From contig JBCDBY010000097.1 of assembly GCA_039182715.1 (NCBI GenBank), positions 1-14,336 on the forward strand: 14,336 nucleotides of DNA, read 5' to 3'. Under the pieces are notes generated by a model, which searched no databases, was not told the DNA's origin, and was given only the letters and a program-made list of their open reading frames with translations. This document shows positions 11,318-14,336 of the stretch, in pieces. How positions within the stretch are numbered: the stretch's first letter is position 1; each line of letters starts with the position of its first letter. The DNA comes from JBCDBY01 sp039182715 (GTDB lineage: Bacteria > Planctomycetota > PLA2). The translations under genes and the position numbers were made by a program.

Positions 11318-12820
11318 TCAGGGAGAGGATAGCCGAACCACGGTCACCTGGCGGCGCCCGGCCAGCGCGGCATCGCTCGGCAGCCCGCCGATGATCCAGA
11401 CGTCGCCGTTCGGTCCGAGCACGGTCGCGTGATGGCTGGTCGGCACCGGGAGGCGCACGTTCTGCACGCGGAAGACGCGGCCCGTGTCGTTCTCCGGCAC
11501 CCAGACGTCGATCGTGTCGAGGATGAGCGACGGGAACGCCGAGAAATCGGTGCCGCCGACGATCATGAGCGTACCGTCGGGAAGCGCCGTCGCGGTGCCG
11601 AACGCGCGCTCGTTGATCATCTCGTTGTCGCTGCGCAGGAAGCCCTGCGTCTCGTCGAAGAGCGTGATGTCTTTCGTGCCCGAACCGCCCACGTAGATCG
11701 GACGTCCGTCGAGCAGCGTGTCGTAGGCGCCGAACGCATGCGTTGTGGGGGGGAAGAGCCCCTGCGTGCTGAAGATGCCGGTCGACGGGTCGAGCCGCTC
11801 GGCGCTGGGGCCGGTCGTCGTGCCGCCGAGGATCAGCGCCGTGCCGTCGCTCAGGGTCCAGAGGCCGAAGCCGGAGCGCCCGCGTGACGCCGGGCCCGGA
11901 ATGAGCGTCCACGTGTTGGTGACCGGGTCGTAGATTTCGGCGTCGTCGCGAAAGATGAACTGGCCGCTGGTGTTCAGACCCTGGCCGCCGACGACGAGCA
12001 CGCGTCCGTCCGGCAGCTTGACCGCCTCGGCGAACGAGCGCGGGAAGTTCATCGGCGCGGCGGCCGTCGAGGTCGTGTTCTGGAAGTTCCAGCGCTCCGC
12101 CGCGGCGATCGGCGTGAACGGGTTGTCGTTCGTCTCGCCGCCGGCCAGCATGACGCGACCGTCGTCGAGCAGGACCTGGACGTGCGCCGCGCGGTTCTGC
12201 AGGAGCGGCGTGGGCTGCGTGCCGACGCCGCCGGTGAAGGGGTCGACCACCTCCAGCAGGGGTTGCGGCGAACCGGTGCTGCCGTAGCCGCCGGCGACGA
12301 GGATGCGATTGTTCGGAAGCAGCGTCGCGCGATGGAACCAGCGGCCGCCGCTCAGCAGGTCGCGCAGATCTTCGACGTCGCCCTGCGTCGGCAGGTCGGG
12401 CGGCCCTTCCTCGGTGGTGAAACTCGACTGGAACGAGACGGACAGCGACTGGCCCGTCGTGTCCCGCACCGCCGTGGAGATGGAAATGGTGTGTCGGTCG
12501 CTCGGCTCGTAGTCGACCGTCGGCTCGAAGCGCATGAGGGTCGGCGTGAGCGGACTGACCGTCCGGCGGCCGATGATCTCGCGGCCGTCCGACGTGCGCA
12601 CGATGACGTTGCTCGGGGTCGTGGTGGCGCCGTCAATCGCCCGCGTGAACCGCACGATGATGTCGGCGCGCAACCCGACTTCGCTCGTCCCCGGACCGGG
12701 TGTGACGAGGTTGACCTCGAAGATGGAGGGCGTTCCGGGTGCATCACCGCCGCCTCCGCCGCCGCAGGCGGGGATCAGCGCGGCGAGCAGAAGCGCCACG
12801 GAGAGAAAACGACGTTGCAT
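11318..12820 (-). CDS. Kelch-repeat lipoprotein with N-terminal Ig-like domain
   Basis: The 500-residue product is a surface or periplasmic protein. The signal is MQRRFLSVALLLAALIPAC, with Cys19 (relaxed lipobox) followed by six Gly as a flexible spacer. Residues 32-136 resemble a bacterial Ig-like (Big_5) domain: VTPGPGTSEVGLRADIIVRF, then TPTLMRFEPTVDYEPSDRHT. The rest has seven Kelch-type strands ending in Gly-Gly, at 177, 227, 278, 332, 378, 422 and 478 (ILVAGGYG, VMLAGGET, VLVVGGQG, ALILGGTT, PIYVGGSG, LMIVGGTD, VWIIGGLP). Seven is enough to close one beta-propeller, with DGR or DGT turns before most strands. Propellers bind proteins or sugars; the ligand is unknown. The ATG at 12820 is chosen because it starts the lipoprotein signal. 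It is the first gene of the minus-strand run. Confidence 0.9.
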   Translation of the reverse strand: MQRRFLSVALLLAALIPACGGGGGGDAPGTPSIFEVNLVTPGPGTSEVGLRADIIVRFTRAIDGATTTPSNVIVRTSDGREIIGRRTVSPLTPTLMRFEPTVDYEPSDRHTISISTAVRDTTGQSLSVSFQSSFTTEEGPPDLPTQGDVEDLRDLLSGGRWFHRATLLPNNRILVAGGYGSTGSPQPLLEVVDPFTGGVGTQPTPLLQNRAAHVQVLLDDGRVMLAGGETNDNPFTPIAAAERWNFQNTTSTAAAPMNFPRSFAEAVKLPDGRVLVVGGQGLNTSGQFIFRDDAEIYDPVTNTWTLIPGPASRGRSGFGLWTLSDGTALILGGTTTGPSAERLDPSTGIFSTQGLFPPTTHAFGAYDTLLDGRPIYVGGSGTKDITLFDETQGFLRSDNEMINERAFGTATALPDGTLMIVGGTDFSAFPSLILDTIDVWVPENDTGRVFRVQNVRLPVPTSHHATVLGPNGDVWIIGGLPSDAALAGRRQVTVVRLSSP

Positions 12821-12894
12821 CGAGTCCGGTTGTTGAGCCCACGAAGAGTTTACCCGAGTTGGGGCGGGCCGCCCGCCGCCCCGGACGGTAATCC

Positions 12895-12924
12895 TTGCGG
12901 CGAAGCGCCGTTTCGCCCTAGTCT
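12895..12924 (+). promoter_or_regulatory. Possible cls promoter with internal dyad
   Basis: TTGCGG (12895-12900) and TAGTCT (12919-12924) are 18 bases apart, with the ATG at 12936. Between them GGCGAA (12899-12904) and TTCGCC (12912-12917) form an inverted repeat that could be an operator. The -35 match is poor (3 of 6). Confidence 0.27.
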
Positions 12925-12935
12925 TTCGCGCCGGG

Positions 12936-14336
12936 ATGCAGCTTCTCGCCGTCGATGTCGCCTTCTGGAGCATGGTCGCCGCCGGCACCTACGTGCTGGC
13001 GCTGGCGACGGCGACGCACGCGATTCTGACGGCGCGTACGTCGCAGGCGAGTATCGCGTGGACGATCGGACTGATCGCATTCCCCTACCTGTCGCTGCCG
13101 ATGTACTGGATCTTCGGCCGCAGCAAGTTCCTCGGCTACGTGCTCGCCCGGCGGGTGCAGTACGCCGACGTCCAGGAGGAACTCAATCGCCTCGACCACA
13201 AGTGGGACAAGCACCCGCCGACGCTGACCGAGACCGGCGTGCGCCTCAAGCCGCTGGAGAAGCTTGCCAGCAGTCCGTGGACCGGCGGGAACCGCGCCGA
13301 GCTGCTGATCAACGACAAGCAGATCTTCGACGGCATGTTCGAGATGATCGACTGGGCGAAGGACTACGTCCTGATCCAGTTCTACATCCTGCGTGATGAC
13401 GACGTCGGCCGCGAGCTGACCGACCGGTTGGTCGCGGCCGCGCAGCGTGGCGTGCAGGTCTTTCTGCTGTGGGACGAGTTCGGTTGTCGTCCGGAACCGA
13501 CCGAGATGTTCCGGCGGCTCCACGAGGCCGGCGCGAAGACGGCCGGCTTCAAGCCGAACCAGGGCGGCATCCGCAACCTCTTCCGCATCAACTTCCGCAA
13601 CCATCGCAAGCTGGTTCTCGTCGACGGGAAGGTGGCGTGCATCGGCGGCGCCAACGTCGGTGACGAATACATGGGGCGGTCGAAGAAGTTCGGTTTCTGG
13701 CGCGACACCCAGCTGCGCCTGTGGGGGCCCTGCGTCGAGGCGATCCAGCTCGCGTGGGCGGAGGACTGGCACTGGGCCACGACGGGCGAGGTGCCGGAGG
13801 TCATTCGATGGGAGCCCCAGGCGGCGCCCAACTCCGACCAGACCGTGCTCGTCCTGCCGACCGGTCCGGCCGATCCGCTGGAAAGCTGTGACTTGCTCTT
13901 CGTGAAGGCGCTGCAGGAGGCGCGCAAGCGCATCTGGATCGCGAGCCCCTACTTCGTGCCCGACCCCCAGACCAAGGCCGCCATGCAGCTGGCCGCGCTG
14001 CGCGGCGTCGACGTTCGCTTCCTGATTCCCGATGCGGTGGATCACAAGCTCGTCTGGTACGCCGCCTGGAACTACTTCGAGCAGGCGCAGAAGGCGGGCG
14101 TGCGCATCTTCCGCTACCGGGGCGGGTTCATGCACCAGAAGGTGATCCTGATCGATGACGACGTCGCGTCGGTCGGGACGGCCAACTTCGACAATCGTTC
14201 GTTCCGCCTCAACTTCGAGCTGATGGCGCTGATCAACGATGAGAAGTTCGCCGGCGAGGTCGAGGCGATGCTGCTCGCCGACTTCGAGAAGTGCTTCGAG
14301 CTCGAGCCGTTCAAGCTCGAGGACCGCGCGTTCTTC
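12936..14336 (+). CDS. cls: Cardiolipin synthase (phospholipase D family), 3' end missing
   Basis: The frame is open for 467 codons to the window edge without a stop; full-length enzymes are about 480 residues, so little is lost. Two N-terminal membrane helices (about 8-30 and 38-60, the second ending in FPYLSLPMYWIFGRSKF, typical of bacterial Cls) precede two PLD domains. The catalytic HxKxxxxD motifs are NHRKLVLVDG (His223, Lys225, Asp230) with IGGAN after it, and MHQKVILIDD (His400, Lys402, Asp407) with VGTANFDNRSF after it. The enzyme should join two phosphatidylglycerols into cardiolipin at the inner membrane. A link with the nearby Mla-type transporter is suggestive only. The ATG at 12936 has no clear SD. 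It is divergent from the Kelch gene, with 115 bases between. Confidence 0.95.
   Translation, partial: MQLLAVDVAFWSMVAAGTYVLALATATHAILTARTSQASIAWTIGLIAFPYLSLPMYWIFGRSKFLGYVLARRVQYADVQEELNRLDHKWDKHPPTLTETGVRLKPLEKLASSPWTGGNRAELLINDKQIFDGMFEMIDWAKDYVLIQFYILRDDDVGRELTDRLVAAAQRGVQVFLLWDEFGCRPEPTEMFRRLHEAGAKTAGFKPNQGGIRNLFRINFRNHRKLVLVDGKVACIGGANVGDEYMGRSKKFGFWRDTQLRLWGPCVEAIQLAWAEDWHWATTGEVPEVIRWEPQAAPNSDQTVLVLPTGPADPLESCDLLFVKALQEARKRIWIASPYFVPDPQTKAAMQLAALRGVDVRFLIPDAVDHKLVWYAAWNYFEQAQKAGVRIFRYRGGFMHQKVILIDDDVASVGTANFDNRSFRLNFELMALINDEKFAGEVEAMLLADFEKCFELEPFKLEDRAFF

Noticed and set aside
12918..14135. A 405-codon open frame on the minus strand
   Set aside because: It is antisense to cardiolipin synthase with two intact HKD motifs.

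Overview
The window is GC-rich, densely coded bacterial chromosome with no rRNA, tRNA, insertion sequence, prophage or CRISPR array visible. Several features point to Planctomycetota or a near relative: HEAT proteins that end in an FGYD...W..WWE tail, an HU-like protein with an N-terminal extension, a lactate-dehydrogenase-like malate dehydrogenase, a polyglycine Kelch lipoprotein, and gene starts without a Shine-Dalgarno (SD) sequence. Myxococcota or another deep-branching Gram-negative lineage cannot be excluded without a phylogeny. The MlaE/MlaF/MlaD transporter, lipoproteins and signal peptides imply a two-membrane envelope.

Layout. 1-421 (-): a small helical protein of unknown function. 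422-676: divergent intergenic region with a sigma70-like promoter and two dyads. 677-2209 (+): an HU/IHF-like DNA-binding protein, then a membrane-anchored HEAT protein. 2303-2854 (-): an exported TPR-like protein. 2894-6970 (+): one compact, partly overlapping run made of a small HEAT-type lipoprotein, an RsbW/SpoIIAB-like kinase, a STAS protein, MlaE permease, MlaF ATPase and an MCE (MlaD-like) protein. 7100-8032 (+): malate dehydrogenase, with GC-rich heptamer arrays on both sides. 8220-12820 (-): four exported proteins in one run (Kelch lipoprotein, S41 peptidase, two tandem paralogues of unknown function). 12936 to the window edge (+): a cardiolipin synthase/phospholipase D without its last residues.

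How the genes fit together. The central run joins a complete kinase/STAS partner-switching pair to a phospholipid ABC transporter. E. coli MlaB is a STAS subunit of MlaFEDB, so the STAS protein may be both a phospho-switch target and a transporter subunit. No sigma factor gene is in the window. Cardiolipin synthase adds a second phospholipid function, and most other products are exported, so the window as a whole is centred on the cell envelope.

Non-coding signals. The longest gene-free stretch is 422-676 (255 bases), so no gap exceeds 300 bases. Three intergenic gaps contain 7-base periodic repeats in opposing orientation; one supplies the stem of a good terminator after mdh. Several first-in-transcript genes lack an SD but have a -10-like hexamer 6-9 bases before ATG, which suggests leaderless transcription.
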